Below, piece after piece: positions 8,577-16,019 of a stretch of 47,491 nucleotides of DNA (the first letter of the stretch is position 1; each line of letters begins with the position of its first letter). Location of the stretch: contig CANRSQ010000004.1 in assembly GCA_947642475.1 (NCBI GenBank), forward strand, positions 1 to 47,491. The letters run 5' to 3'. The notes below the pieces were generated by a model. The model was not told the origin of the DNA. It made no database searches and saw only the letters and a list, made by a program, of their open reading frames with translations. The stretch comes from an uncultured Mycoplasmatota bacterium. GTDB taxonomy: Bacteria; Bacillota_I; Bacilli_A; RF39; UBA660. The position numbers and the translations under genes were made by a program.

Positions 8577-9764
8577 TATCTTATCATAAATTTGTTTAAT
8601 CGAAATTTCATACTTACTTGTAGTTTTAGGTACATAATATTTTTTACCAAGAAGCTCATCAGGCAAATACTGCTGTTTAACATAACTACCTTTGTAACTA
8701 TGTGGATACTTATAATCCTTAGAATTAGTTTTTAAATGACTAGGAACCTTACCAACATTACCCTTATAAACATCATTTAAAGCCGTATTAATCGCATCAT
8801 GAGCACTATTACTTTTAGGTGATAACGCCATTTCAATAACAATTTCCCCTAAAGGAATGCGAGCTTCAGGTAAGCCTAAACGTTCACAAGCCGCAATACA
8901 AGCATTTAATCTAGGCCCAATCGCTGGATTCGCAAGCCCAATATCTTCATAAGCAATAACAGATAACCTTCTAAAAATAATATCCAAATCTTCCGCCGCA
9001 ATAAGCCTAGCTAAATAATGTAAAGCCGCATCAACATCACTACCACGTATCGACTTTTGAAATGCACTAATAACATCATAATAACCATCATCATTCTTAT
9101 CAATATATAAATTAGGTTTATTATTTATTCTTTTAACCACTTCTAAATCAACCTTAAAATCACTAGTAGAGTAGTAAGAAACCTCAAGTAAATTATATGC
9201 AAACCTTAAGTCACCACCAGCCAAAGAAGCAATATAATTAAGTGCTTCGTCAGTAACTTCAATGCCATTTAAAGAATCTAAACTACCTCGAAGACCATCC
9301 AAAATATCTTCCTCACTTAAAGGCCTAAGTTCAAATAATTGACATCTGCTTCTAATAGCCGGATTAATAGAATGATAAGGATTCGCCGTCGTCATCCCAA
9401 TTAAAGTAATAATCCCACTTTCTAAATAAGGTAAAAGTAAATCCTGTTTATCCTTATTCAAACGATGAATTTCATCCATAATTAAAATGAAATTATCTTC
9501 AGCCTTTGCCCTTATAACCATCTCATCAAAATTTTTTTTACTATTAATAACCGCATTTAAAAATCCAAAAGGTAAATTAAGTTCATTAATCATCGCATAC
9601 GCCAAAGTCGTTTTACCAGTACCTGGAGGGCCATATAAAATCATCGAAAAAATCTTTTTATTATTTATTAAGTTACTTAAAACCTTATTTTCACCAATCA
9701 AATGTTTTTGTCCAATAACATCTGAAAGCTTTTCCGGTCTACTTAAATGTGCTAAAGGTTCCAT
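8565..9764 (-). CDS. rarA: Replication-associated recombination protein RarA (MgsA/WRNIP1 family)
   Basis: AAA+ ATPase that acts at stalled replication forks. The 399-aa protein has Walker A GPPGTGKT (45-52), Walker B ILIMDE (93-98), the sensor/arginine-finger region PAIRSRCQLFEL, and the family C-terminal tetramerisation region (SVIAYEDIGLANP, HYKGSYVKQQYLP-type end). The start is set at the ATG at 9764: GGTG lies six bases upstream and the conserved opening PLAHLSRPEKLSDVIGQ follows at once. TATAAT at 9786-9781 on the minus strand is the probable -10. Its 3' end meets the terminator shared with the surface-protein gene. Confidence 0.94.
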   Translation of the reverse strand: MEPLAHLSRPEKLSDVIGQKHLIGENKVLSNLINNKKIFSMILYGPPGTGKTTLAYAMINELNLPFGFLNAVINSKKNFDEMVIRAKAEDNFILIMDEIHRLNKDKQDLLLPYLESGIITLIGMTTANPYHSINPAIRSRCQLFELRPLSEEDILDGLRGSLDSLNGIEVTDEALNYIASLAGGDLRFAYNLLEVSYYSTSDFKVDLEVVKRINNKPNLYIDKNDDGYYDVISAFQKSIRGSDVDAALHYLARLIAAEDLDIIFRRLSVIAYEDIGLANPAIGPRLNACIAACERLGLPEARIPLGEIVIEMALSPKSNSAHDAINTALNDVYKGNVGKVPSHLKTNSKDYKYPHSYKGSYVKQQYLPDELLGKKYYVPKTTSKYEISIKQIYDKIQNK

Positions 9765-9802
9765 ATACATCACCACTAATATTATACCATCTTTACCCAA
9801 TA

Positions 9803-9832
9803 CCACAAAACAAAAACCGTTATATTAACGGT
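9803..9832 (-). terminator. mscL terminator overlapping its stop
   Basis: ACCGTTA (9816-9822) and TAACGGT (9826-9832) form a 7-bp stem with a 3-base loop, followed on the minus strand by a T-rich tail. The mscL TAA (9827-9825) lies in the hairpin. Confidence 0.85.
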
Positions 9833-10211
9833 CTTTTTCCTTTTTAAGTAAATCTCTAATCTCTTCAAGTAAAATAACTTCCTCAGATTTCTTATTTTCT
9901 TCTTCTTTTTCCTTTTTATCTTCATGTCTAGCAATCTTATTAATAAGTTTAATAAACACAAAAATACAAAAAGCAATAATAAGAAAATCAACAATATTTT
10001 GAATAAACATTCCATAATTTATGCTCGCGCTACCAATCTTTAAAGTAAGACCGCCAAAATCAAGGCCACCTAAACATATCCCAATAAGCGGCATCAAAAC
10101 ATCATTAACCAAAGAAGAAACAATTTTCCCAAAAGCGCCACCAACAATAACACCAACAGCCAAATCAATAACGTTTCCTCTAGAAATAAACTCTTTAAAT
10201 TCCTTAATCAT
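9825..10211 (-). CDS. mscL: Large-conductance mechanosensitive channel MscL
   Basis: Homopentameric membrane channel that opens on hypo-osmotic shock. The 128-aa length is typical. N-terminal amphipathic helix then TM1 with the pore-lining signature [20 protein letters not shown] (residues 12-31), a periplasm-equivalent loop, TM2 (about 75-96), and a charged cytoplasmic helix ending [19 protein letters not shown] three bases before ATG 10211 decides the start over an upstream in-frame codon. An extended -10 (TGCTATAAT on the minus strand, about 10239-10231) is the probable promoter, divergent from the recombinase gene. Confidence 0.96.
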   Translation of the reverse strand: MIKEFKEFISRGNVIDLAVGVIVGGAFGKIVSSLVNDVLMPLIGICLGGLDFGGLTLKIGSASINYGMFIQNIVDFLIIAFCIFVFIKLINKIARHEDKKEKEEENKKSEEVILLEEIRDLLKKEKDR

Positions 10212-10242
10212 AAATCCTCCTTCATTCCCATTATAGCACACA

Positions 10243-10271
10243 TTGTAAAATAAGCATATTTTTGCTAAAAT
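10243..10271 (+). promoter_or_regulatory. Promoter of the recombinase operon
   Basis: TTGTAA (10243-10248), 17-base spacer, TAAAAT (10266-10271), 18 bases before the ATG at 10289. Confidence 0.65.
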
Positions 10272-10288
10272 AATAATAGGTGAAAAAC

Positions 10289-11173
10289 ATGGATTACAAA
10301 CAAAAAATAGAAGATTTTAAAAACTACTTATTACTAGAAAAAAAATACAGTCAAAATACCATTAATTCATATAATAACGATTTGATCAAATTTGAAAAGC
10401 ATTTCAATAACAAAAAAACCTTAAAATCATTAACCAATAAAGACATAAGAGATTATATTCAAGAATTAAACAAAACAGAAAGTCCAAGAAGCGTCGCTAG
10501 AAATATAAGTACATTAAAAAGCTTCTATAAATTTTTACTTATCGAAAAATACGTAACCAAAAATCCATTAGATAATATAACCCAACCTAAACTAAAAAAA
10601 TCCCTGCCCAAAGTTCTAACCGAAACCGAAGTTGATAATCTCCTAAATATCAAACTAACCGATAATTATAGTTACCGTAATAAAGCAATGTTAGAACTCA
10701 TGTACAGTAGTGGTCTTCGAGTAACTGAATTAATAAACCTCGAAATGACCGATATCGACCTCGATATGGCCTTAGTAAGAATATTTGGTAAAGGAAGTAA
10801 AGAAAGAGTAATTCCGCTCGGACAATACGCTGTAAATGCCCTAAACGAATACATTACATGCCATAGACCAGGTATGCTTAAAAATAAAACCACAAATTAT
10901 CTTTTTTTAAGTAGTAGAGGCGATAAAATGACCAGACAAGCCTTATTTAAAATATTACAAAAATTAGCAAAACAACAAGGTATTAAAACCGAATTTTCAC
11001 CACACACCCTAAGACATTCATTCGCCACCCATCTTCTCAAACACGGAGCTGATTTAAGAAGTATCCAAGAATTACTAGGACATAGCAACGTCTCATCAAC
11101 ACAAATATATACCCACATAACTAACGAAAAACTAAAAGAAAATTATCAAGATTTTCACCCACATGGAAAGTAG
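10289..11173 (+). CDS. Tyrosine recombinase, XerC/XerD type
   Basis: Site-specific recombinase, 294 aa, the size of chromosomal Xer proteins. It has an N-terminal SAM-like core-binding domain (1-85) and a catalytic domain with the complete set R144 (SSGLRVTEL), K168 (GKGSKER), H239-x-x-R242 ([11 protein letters not shown]), H265 ([10 protein letters not shown]) and nucleophile Y274. Likely resolves chromosome dimers at dif, possibly paired with a second Xer elsewhere. The start is ATG 10289 with AGGTG six bases upstream. It heads a tight operon with guaD, an AlkD-like gene and a permease, which is an unusual set of partners. No att-like repeats or phage genes adjoin, so it does not look like a mobile-element integrase. 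Confidence 0.92.
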   Translation: MDYKQKIEDFKNYLLLEKKYSQNTINSYNNDLIKFEKHFNNKKTLKSLTNKDIRDYIQELNKTESPRSVARNISTLKSFYKFLLIEKYVTKNPLDNITQPKLKKSLPKVLTETEVDNLLNIKLTDNYSYRNKAMLELMYSSGLRVTELINLEMTDIDLDMALVRIFGKGSKERVIPLGQYAVNALNEYITCHRPGMLKNKTTNYLFLSSRGDKMTRQALFKILQKLAKQQGIKTEFSPHTLRHSFATHLLKHGADLRSIQELLGHSNVSSTQIYTHITNEKLKENYQDFHPHGK

Positions 11174-11180
11174 GAATAAT

Positions 11181-11645
11181 ATGAATAAATATATGTTAGA
11201 AGCTATAAACGAAGCAAAAATAAATGAAGACAATAACTTTAAAGATGGTGGACCATTTGGAGCCGCTATCGTTAAAGACGGTAAAGTTATCGCCACTAGT
11301 CGTAATACCGTTATAGAAAGCAAAGATCCAACCGCCCACGCCGAAATAAACGTCATTAGAACTGCCGCACAAATACTAGAAACACACGATTTAAGTGGAT
11401 GTACACTATATACAACATGTTATCCATGCCCAATGTGCTTATCCGCCATTATTTGGGCCAATATAAAAGAAGTATATTACGGAAACACCAAAAAAGATGC
11501 TGAAAATATTGGTTTTAGAGATAATAAAATATATGAATTATTAAATAACTTAGATAATAATGATATAATAAAATTTACCCAAATAGATAGAGAAGAAACT
11601 ATAAAATCATTCGAAAAATTTAAAAACAATCAAAATTTATATTAA
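11181..11645 (+). CDS. guaD: Guanine deaminase (cytidine deaminase fold)
   Basis: Zinc hydrolase predicted to convert guanine to xanthine in purine salvage. The 154-aa protein resembles the short Bacillus GuaD rather than the large amidohydrolase form. Zinc and catalytic residues are visible: H53 and E55 in PTAHAE, and C83/C86 in PCPMC; GGPFGAAIVKDG (23-34) and the C-terminal FRDNKIYELL region, where Bacillus GuaD has a domain-swapped active-site tail, also match. A tRNA adenosine deaminase (TadA) is less likely because of these GuaD-specific parts. Start ATG 11181 with AGGAA; 7 bases after the recombinase stop. Confidence 0.87.
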   Translation: MNKYMLEAINEAKINEDNNFKDGGPFGAAIVKDGKVIATSRNTVIESKDPTAHAEINVIRTAAQILETHDLSGCTLYTTCYPCPMCLSAIIWANIKEVYYGNTKKDAENIGFRDNKIYELLNNLDNNDIIKFTQIDREETIKSFEKFKNNQNLY

Positions 11646-11654
11646 GGAAAACAA

Positions 11655-12347
11655 ATGACATACACAAAAGAAACATATCAAAACTTTATAAATGAACTAT
11701 ATAAAAATAAAGATGAAAAATATAAAGAATTTCATTCAAAATTATTAAAAAACGAAAATATCACAGTTATCGGCATAAGAACACCAGGCTTAAAAAAGCT
11801 AGCCAAAGAAATTAGTAAAAATGATTATCAAAGTTTTATCAAGCAAAATACCCATAAAACTTATGAAGAGTGCATATTACACGGTTTAATACTTGGATAT
11901 ATCAAAATAGACGAAAAAGAATTATTCAAATTAATTGATGACTTTATTCCATATATCGATAACTGGGCTACCAACGATCTTACAGTTTCTAATCTAAAAA
12001 TCTTTAAAACCATAAATATAAATAAACTAAACAAATACCTAAAATCAAATAACCCTTGGGAAATTAGATTCGGTATAACGCTTTTATTAAGTTACTATAT
12101 AAAAGAAGAAAACCTTGACAAAATATTTAATATATGCGATTCTATTACAAGCGATCACTACTATGTCAAAATGGCAAATAGCTGGCTTATATCAATGTGT
12201 TATATTAAATATCCAAAAGAAACCCATAAATATTTACAGAAAAACAATCTAGATAAATTTACTCATAATAAAGCCATAAGTAAAATATGTGATTCATACA
12301 AAGTTTCCAAAAAAGATAAAGACGAAGTAAGAAAACTAAGAATATAG
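11655..12347 (+). CDS. AlkD-like DNA alkylation repair protein
   Basis: HEAT-like-repeat DNA glycosylase family (DNA_alkylation). 230 aa, all helical, with the family hallmarks GIRTPGLKKLAKEI (about 40-53), the central DNWATNDLT (about 106-114) where AlkD has its catalytic Asp and DNA-facing Trp, and NPWEIRFGITLLLSYY (about 136-151). It would remove bulky or positively charged alkylated bases without base flipping. RBS AAGGA five to eight bases before the ATG, nine bases after guaD. Pairing with a purine deaminase suggests damage or salvage roles, but this is inference. Confidence 0.88.
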   Translation: MTYTKETYQNFINELYKNKDEKYKEFHSKLLKNENITVIGIRTPGLKKLAKEISKNDYQSFIKQNTHKTYEECILHGLILGYIKIDEKELFKLIDDFIPYIDNWATNDLTVSNLKIFKTININKLNKYLKSNNPWEIRFGITLLLSYYIKEENLDKIFNICDSITSDHYYVKMANSWLISMCYIKYPKETHKYLQKNNLDKFTHNKAISKICDSYKVSKKDKDEVRKLRI

Positions 12348-12363
12348 AAAGTAGGGGAAGATC

Positions 12364-13203
12364 GTGAAAGAAGTCATCATTGAAACAATAGTTGATAGTC
12401 TAAAACTGCTACCGTTTTTATTTGTAGCCTTTTTAATCATAGAATTCTTTGAACATAAATTAACTCAAAAAAGTAAACAACAAATAGAAAAAGCTGGCAA
12501 ATTAGGACCACTAGTAGGTGCTTTAGCTGGAATATTCCCACAATGCGGTTTTTCAGTTATCGCCACAAACCTATATATAACTAGAATAATTAGCTTAGGA
12601 ACATTAATAGCCGTTTATCTATCAACAAGCGACGAAATGCTTCCAATATTAATCGCTGAAGGCGCAAACATAACCACAATCATAACCCTTCTTGGTATAA
12701 AACTAATAATCGGTATAATCTTTGGATTTATATTAGATTTAATTATAAAACCAAATAAAGAACAAATAACTTATCATATATGTGAAGAAGAACATTGCGA
12801 TTGTAAACACGGAATTATCAAATCCAGTTTAAAACATACAATAAAAACCTTTATTTTTATTCTAATAATAACTTTCATTTTAAATACATGTATGTATCTT
12901 TTAGGTGAAGACTTCCTTAAGAATCTATTTATCAATAATAATTGGTTCGCACCATTCGTCGCCAGTTTAATAGGTTTAATTCCAAACTGTGCTTCAAGCG
13001 TTGCCTTAACAGAACTATATATAAATGGTGTTCTACCACTCGCGCCAACAATATCAGGCTTACTTACTAATAGTGGAGTCGCGCTAATAATTCTATTTAA
13101 ATCCAATAAAAATATTAAAGAAAATTTAAAAATAGTTTCAATAGTATATATAATAGGAGTTTTTGTAGGATTATTAATTGAACTAATTAATTTACTAGTA
13201 TGA
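12364..13203 (+). CDS. Two-repeat metal/arsenic-type permease (ArsP_2-like)
   Basis: Polytopic membrane protein, about eight to ten hydrophobic segments, resembling the putative heavy-metal or manganese exporter family annotated as ArsP_2. It contains an internal duplication: GIFPQCGFSVIATNLYI (about 58-74) in the first half matches GLIPNCASSVALTELYI (about 203-219) in the second. A hydrophilic centre (about 132-155) carries CEEEHCDCKH, a His/Cys/Glu cluster that looks metal binding. GTG start with AGGGGAAG upstream; last gene of the recombinase operon. UGA is the stop codon. The transported ion is not determined. Confidence 0.78.
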   Translation: MKEVIIETIVDSLKLLPFLFVAFLIIEFFEHKLTQKSKQQIEKAGKLGPLVGALAGIFPQCGFSVIATNLYITRIISLGTLIAVYLSTSDEMLPILIAEGANITTIITLLGIKLIIGIIFGFILDLIIKPNKEQITYHICEEEHCDCKHGIIKSSLKHTIKTFIFILIITFILNTCMYLLGEDFLKNLFINNNWFAPFVASLIGLIPNCASSVALTELYINGVLPLAPTISGLLTNSGVALIILFKSNKNIKENLKIVSIVYIIGVFVGLLIELINLLV

Positions 13204-13219
13204 GAAATCATACTTTTTT
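13197..13219 (+). terminator. Operon terminator overlapping a UGA stop
   Basis: AGTATGA (13197-13203) pairs with TCATACT (13208-13214) around GAAA, followed by T5. The UGA stop is the end of the 5' arm. Confidence 0.88.
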
Positions 13220-13255
13220 AATACCAAAAAGCATAAAATTTACTTAGGTGAGAAC

Positions 13256-14011
13256 ATGTCTAATATATTAGTCGCATTTATTTTAACCCTAATTGCCGGT
13301 CTTTCAACAATGTTAGGATCAATTCTAATATTTATAAAAGATAAAAGGGGAGTAGTACTAAAATATTCACTTAGTTTTGCAGCCGGTGTAATGATTTGTG
13401 TATCAGTAATAGATCTTATCCCAGAATCGCTAGAACTACTAATAAAAAATAATAAAACAAGCACCTTTATTCTAACATTTATTTTTATTTTAATAGGAAT
13501 GTTTCTATCATACATAATAGATAAACTAATTCCCGAAAACCAAAACAAAAAAGAAAATAACAAACTATTAAAAGTAGGTATATTTTCTATGATTGCCATT
13601 ATACTACATAATATTCCAGAAGGAATAGCCACATTTCTTTCATCGGCTACAAATATAAAACTAGGAATAGCCCTTACAATCGCCATAGCGCTCCATAACA
13701 TCCCAGAAGGCATTAGTATATCAATCCCTATCTTTAAAGCCACCAAAAGCCATAAAAAGGCCTTATTATATACATTTGTATCAGGTATGTCAGAACCATT
13801 CGGCGCCATACTAGCTTTTCTTTTTCTAGCACCTATTATTAATGATACAATTATGGGTATTTTATTAGCTATAATTGCTGGTATTATGATTCACATTGGG
13901 TGGGTCAAGCTATTACCAACCGCACTAAATTATAATAATAAAAAAAGAACATTTTTGTTCTTTATAATAGGTATATTATTTATGTATATTAGTCATCTAT
14001 TAATGAATTAA
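13256..14011 (+). CDS. ZIP-family divalent metal transporter (ZupT-like)
   Basis: Eight-TM membrane importer for zinc or other divalent metals. The 251-aa protein shows paired metal-binding signatures HNIPEG in TM4 (ILHNIPEGIATF, about 118-129) and TM5 (ALHNIPEGISIS, about 146-157), the early SFAAGVMICVSVIDLIPES segment (about 40-58), and a charged loop between TM3 and TM4. AGGTG six bases before the ATG. It sits right after the terminator of the permease operon. Its last four bases overlap the convergent 142-aa gene. Confidence 0.93.
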   Translation: MSNILVAFILTLIAGLSTMLGSILIFIKDKRGVVLKYSLSFAAGVMICVSVIDLIPESLELLIKNNKTSTFILTFIFILIGMFLSYIIDKLIPENQNKKENNKLLKVGIFSMIAIILHNIPEGIATFLSSATNIKLGIALTIAIALHNIPEGISISIPIFKATKSHKKALLYTFVSGMSEPFGAILAFLFLAPIINDTIMGILLAIIAGIMIHIGWVKLLPTALNYNNKKRTFLFFIIGILFMYISHLLMN

Positions 14012-14436
14012 TCAGAAATCTTATAAATATAATAAATAGCAAATAAAGCAATAGCAATGCATAACAACATAAGTAATGGTTTAGCCGCACTACTAAATAA
14101 TAAAGCGGCAAAAGAAACAGCAAACGCACATATAGAAATTATAAAAGGAAATAATTGAAATCTATAATTTTTATTATCTTTAACCACTCTGTCTAGCCAT
14201 AAATAATCAGAGTAGGAGAGGGTTACATTATTAAAACGGACGTTTTTGTTAAGACCACCTAAAACTCGTTTAATAATAAATAAATTTTCTTCAGTATTTT
14301 CTCCCATAAATCCAGCAACTTCATTAACATTAATTTTTTCATTCTCGCTTTTCAAATAAAAATACATAAGCACAGCGCAACAATTAACATATTTAGCATT
14401 TTCTTCATTTGAAAAAGTATTTTCTTCTTCCATCAT
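14008..14436 (-). CDS. Uncharacterised 142-aa protein with C-terminal membrane hairpin
   Basis: No family recognised. An acidic cytoplasmic domain of about 92 residues, with a Cys-Cys pair at 19-20, is followed by two adjacent membrane spans (about 95-115 and 119-138) and a short tail. The RBS region (GGAGGTTAGTTTT before ATG) is identical over 17 bases, start codon included, to that of the 58-aa gene upstream, which suggests shared control or duplication of the leader. It overlaps the convergent ZIP gene by four bases, and no terminator is visible between them. Confidence 0.7.
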   Translation of the reverse strand: MMEEENTFSNEENAKYVNCCAVLMYFYLKSENEKINVNEVAGFMGENTEENLFIIKRVLGGLNKNVRFNNVTLSYSDYLWLDRVVKDNKNYRFQLFPFIISICAFAVSFAALLFSSAAKPLLMLLCIAIALFAIYYIYKISD

Positions 14437-14506
14437 AAAACTAACCTCCCAACTTCCCTATAAATTCAAATAACACTCTCACCAAATTAAATAAAATAGG
14501 GGAGAG

Positions 14507-14683
14507 TCAACCATTAAAAACGCTAACTCCAGCAATTAAAATAATATCAAACAATAACAGAAATATTAATACATTTATCAATATTGTACCAATTGCAAAT
14601 CCAACACCAAATCTAACACCATCGCCAATGCTTAAACTAAATCCTTCAGCTTTATTTTTATTATTTGCACCATCATCTTTCAT
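14507..14683 (-). CDS. 58-aa single-span membrane protein
   Basis: Short ORF supported by a GGAGG RBS seven bases or so before the ATG at 14683 and by a promoter further upstream. The product starts with a hydrophilic Asn/Lys/Asp segment (1-22) and continues with one strongly hydrophobic helix (about 27-55, FGVGFAIGTILINVLIFLLL), ending VFNG. It resembles holin-like or small toxic membrane peptides in layout only; no homologue is recognised. UGA stop. It lies 70 bases upstream of the 142-aa gene on the same strand with the same RBS sequence, so the two probably act together. Confidence 0.62.
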   Translation of the reverse strand: MKDDGANNKNKAEGFSLSIGDGVRFGVGFAIGTILINVLIFLLLFDIILIAGVSVFNG

Positions 14684-14705
14684 AAAACTAACCTCCTACT
14701 TTTAT

Positions 14706-14734
14706 TCTATATATACTATAACACATTTTTTCAA
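14706..14734 (-). promoter_or_regulatory. Promoter of the 58-aa gene
   Basis: Minus strand TTGAAA (14734-14729), 17-base spacer, TATAGA (14711-14706). The right inverted repeat ends just upstream of the -35, a position suited to a regulator. Confidence 0.55.
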
Positions 14735-14777
14735 AATTGACTCCCCCTATTCGCATATTTATTAAAAAGAGGGGAGT

Positions 14778-15009
14778 TTACTAAAATAAATAGACGCATT
14801 TTAAGCCAAAAAACTTTAATTAGATGGATAGTTATTCATCTCAATTAAAAATAGAAAAGCATAATTTCCCGGAAATAATTATAAATGAATAATAAAAATA
14901 AAATTTCCTAAAAAATAATCTAAAAATATTTTAAAATAAATTTAAATAATCAATATATAATTCTAAATGAAAGATAATTACTTTAACTATATTAGAGTAG
15001 TAGTAATAC
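14778..15009. other. Non-coding AT-rich stretch
   Basis: No gene with start, RBS and useful length was found on either strand. The only structure seen is an imperfect hairpin, AATTAGATG (14818-14826) against CATCTCAATT (about 14837-14846), with one bulge. The rest is low-complexity A/T sequence. It may be remnant DNA or hold an unrecognised small RNA. Confidence 0.5.
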
Positions 15010-15049
15010 AAAAAACAAAAACTACCTATATTATTTAATAGATAGTTTT
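15010..15049 (-). terminator. Terminator of the 260-aa HTH gene
   Basis: AAAACTACCTAT (15018-15029) and ATAGATAGTTTT (15038-15049) form a 12-bp stem with one wobble and an 8-base loop; on the minus strand it runs into TTTTGTTTTTTG. Confidence 0.85.
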
Positions 15050-15092
15050 ATTTTTATATTAACAAGTTAACATAATATATATTATAGGATTT

Positions 15093-15875
15093 TTAATTAC
15101 CAACTTTTCTAGATTGAATTTCAACGATTTTAGCAAGTACTTCAGCTGCATTAGATTCATCAATACCAGTATATCCTAATTCCTTTAAAGCTTGTACTTT
15201 AGCAGAATTAATTTCTAATGTACGACTCATCTTATCTTCTAATTTTTGTTCAATTTGTTGTACAAAACGTTTATGAGTTGCAGCTATCTTAGATTTACTA
15301 GCACTACCACCATGGTATAATGTTATAGCTGAAAATAAGATACTTTCAAAAATAAATTGTTCATTTTCATCATATACAAATTCATAAGGTTTTGTAAATC
15401 CTGCTGCTTTAGACATATAAGCTAAAATATACTTAAGTTCTTTTGAGCTTTCCATAGTTTGTAAGAAATGATATAAATATAAAATAGAATTATAAGCATT
15501 TTCATCTTTATCATCGCTTAAACGTTCTTTAAGTTCATCTACGATACTATGTAATAGTTCCTTTTGCTTAGGTTCAAGTCCACTAAAAATTACATTTGTA
15601 TCTGTAACATCACTTTTATTAGTATTTTCAAATAAACTATTTACACGAGTTTCAACATCCATAATATAATCAGTATCAACTTTAATTTTATCAATTTCAT
15701 CAGCAGATTTAACTCCTAAAATATTTAATAAAATAACTTTTTTATCTTTTGGCCATTTATTAATATCATCTAATTCTAAATAATTATATATCATTTGTCT
15801 AGAAACACCTAGACACTTTGCTAATTTAACCTTTGAAATTCCTAGTTCTTTTAATATTTCGTTTAATCTTTCCAT
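15093..15875 (-). CDS. 260-aa protein with N-terminal helix-turn-helix, function unknown
   Basis: Residues 1-60 form an XRE/Cro-like HTH (LNEILKELGISKVKLAKCLGVSRQMIYNYLEL), with an unusual LxxWPKDKKVILLNILGV continuation. The remaining 200 residues are helical and acidic, with a middle segment (about 95-120, LEPKQKELLHSIVDELKERL) and a C-terminal region rich in Lys/Glu (about 185-255) that could oligomerise. No enzyme motif is seen. RBS GGGAGG eight or nine bases before ATG; strong promoter upstream. Probably a DNA-binding regulator with a ligand or partner domain. The two small membrane genes downstream are potential targets by position only. Confidence 0.75.
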   Translation of the reverse strand: MERLNEILKELGISKVKLAKCLGVSRQMIYNYLELDDINKWPKDKKVILLNILGVKSADEIDKIKVDTDYIMDVETRVNSLFENTNKSDVTDTNVIFSGLEPKQKELLHSIVDELKERLSDDKDENAYNSILYLYHFLQTMESSKELKYILAYMSKAAGFTKPYEFVYDENEQFIFESILFSAITLYHGGSASKSKIAATHKRFVQQIEQKLEDKMSRTLEINSAKVQALKELGYTGIDESNAAEVLAKIVEIQSRKVGN

Positions 15876-15897
15876 ATCTCAGGCCTCCCTATTATTA

Positions 15898-15925
15898 ATT
15901 TTATCATAACCAATAAAAATGTCAA
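15898..15925 (-). promoter_or_regulatory. Promoter of the 260-aa HTH gene
   Basis: Minus strand TTGACA (15925-15920), 16-base spacer ending in TGA, then TAAAAT (15903-15898): consensus -35 with an extended -10. Confidence 0.75.
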
Positions 15926-15993
15926 GTAAAATGTAAAGAAAAAGTATACAATAAAAACATAAGTTATCTGTTTGAATTAATATTTTATAACAT

Positions 15994-16019
15994 AAAAAAG
16001 AAGTTAATTATCTAACTTC
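15994..16019 (-). terminator. mnmA terminator containing the stop codon
   Basis: GAAGTTA (16000-16006) pairs with TAACTTC (16013-16019); the TAA stop of mnmA is in the loop, and the minus-strand tail is T6. Confidence 0.87.

Larger units (their letters stand above)
14475..14777. repeat. Inverted repeats bracketing the 58-aa gene
   Basis: AATAGGGGAGAGTCAA (14495-14510) is matched in inverse by TTGACTCCCCCTATT (14737-14751), differing by one inserted base. Each copy also pairs locally: ACTCTC (14475-14480) with GAGAGT (14502-14507), and ACTCCCC (14740-14746) with GGGGAGT (14771-14777). The left copy contains the stop codon of the 58-aa gene. They may be terminal repeats of a small element, operators or RNA hairpins. 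Confidence 0.6.

Noticed and set aside
9487-9828. 113-codon plus-strand frame across the rarA start
   Set aside because: Shadow of rarA; no RBS and no family features.
10289-11173. Mobile-element integrase
   Set aside because: Length and operon context fit a chromosomal Xer protein; no att-like repeats, excisionase or phage genes nearby.
13201-13203. UGA as tryptophan (Mollicutes code)
   Set aside because: UGA ends several genes at the right place, with terminators overlapping it, and Trp is encoded by UGG throughout.
13240-13809. 189-codon open frame antisense to the ZIP transporter
   Set aside because: No RBS, hydrophobic low-complexity shadow of a clear membrane-protein gene in the other strand.
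14824-14892. 22-codon plus-strand ORF in the non-coding stretch
   Set aside because: No RBS and too short to support.
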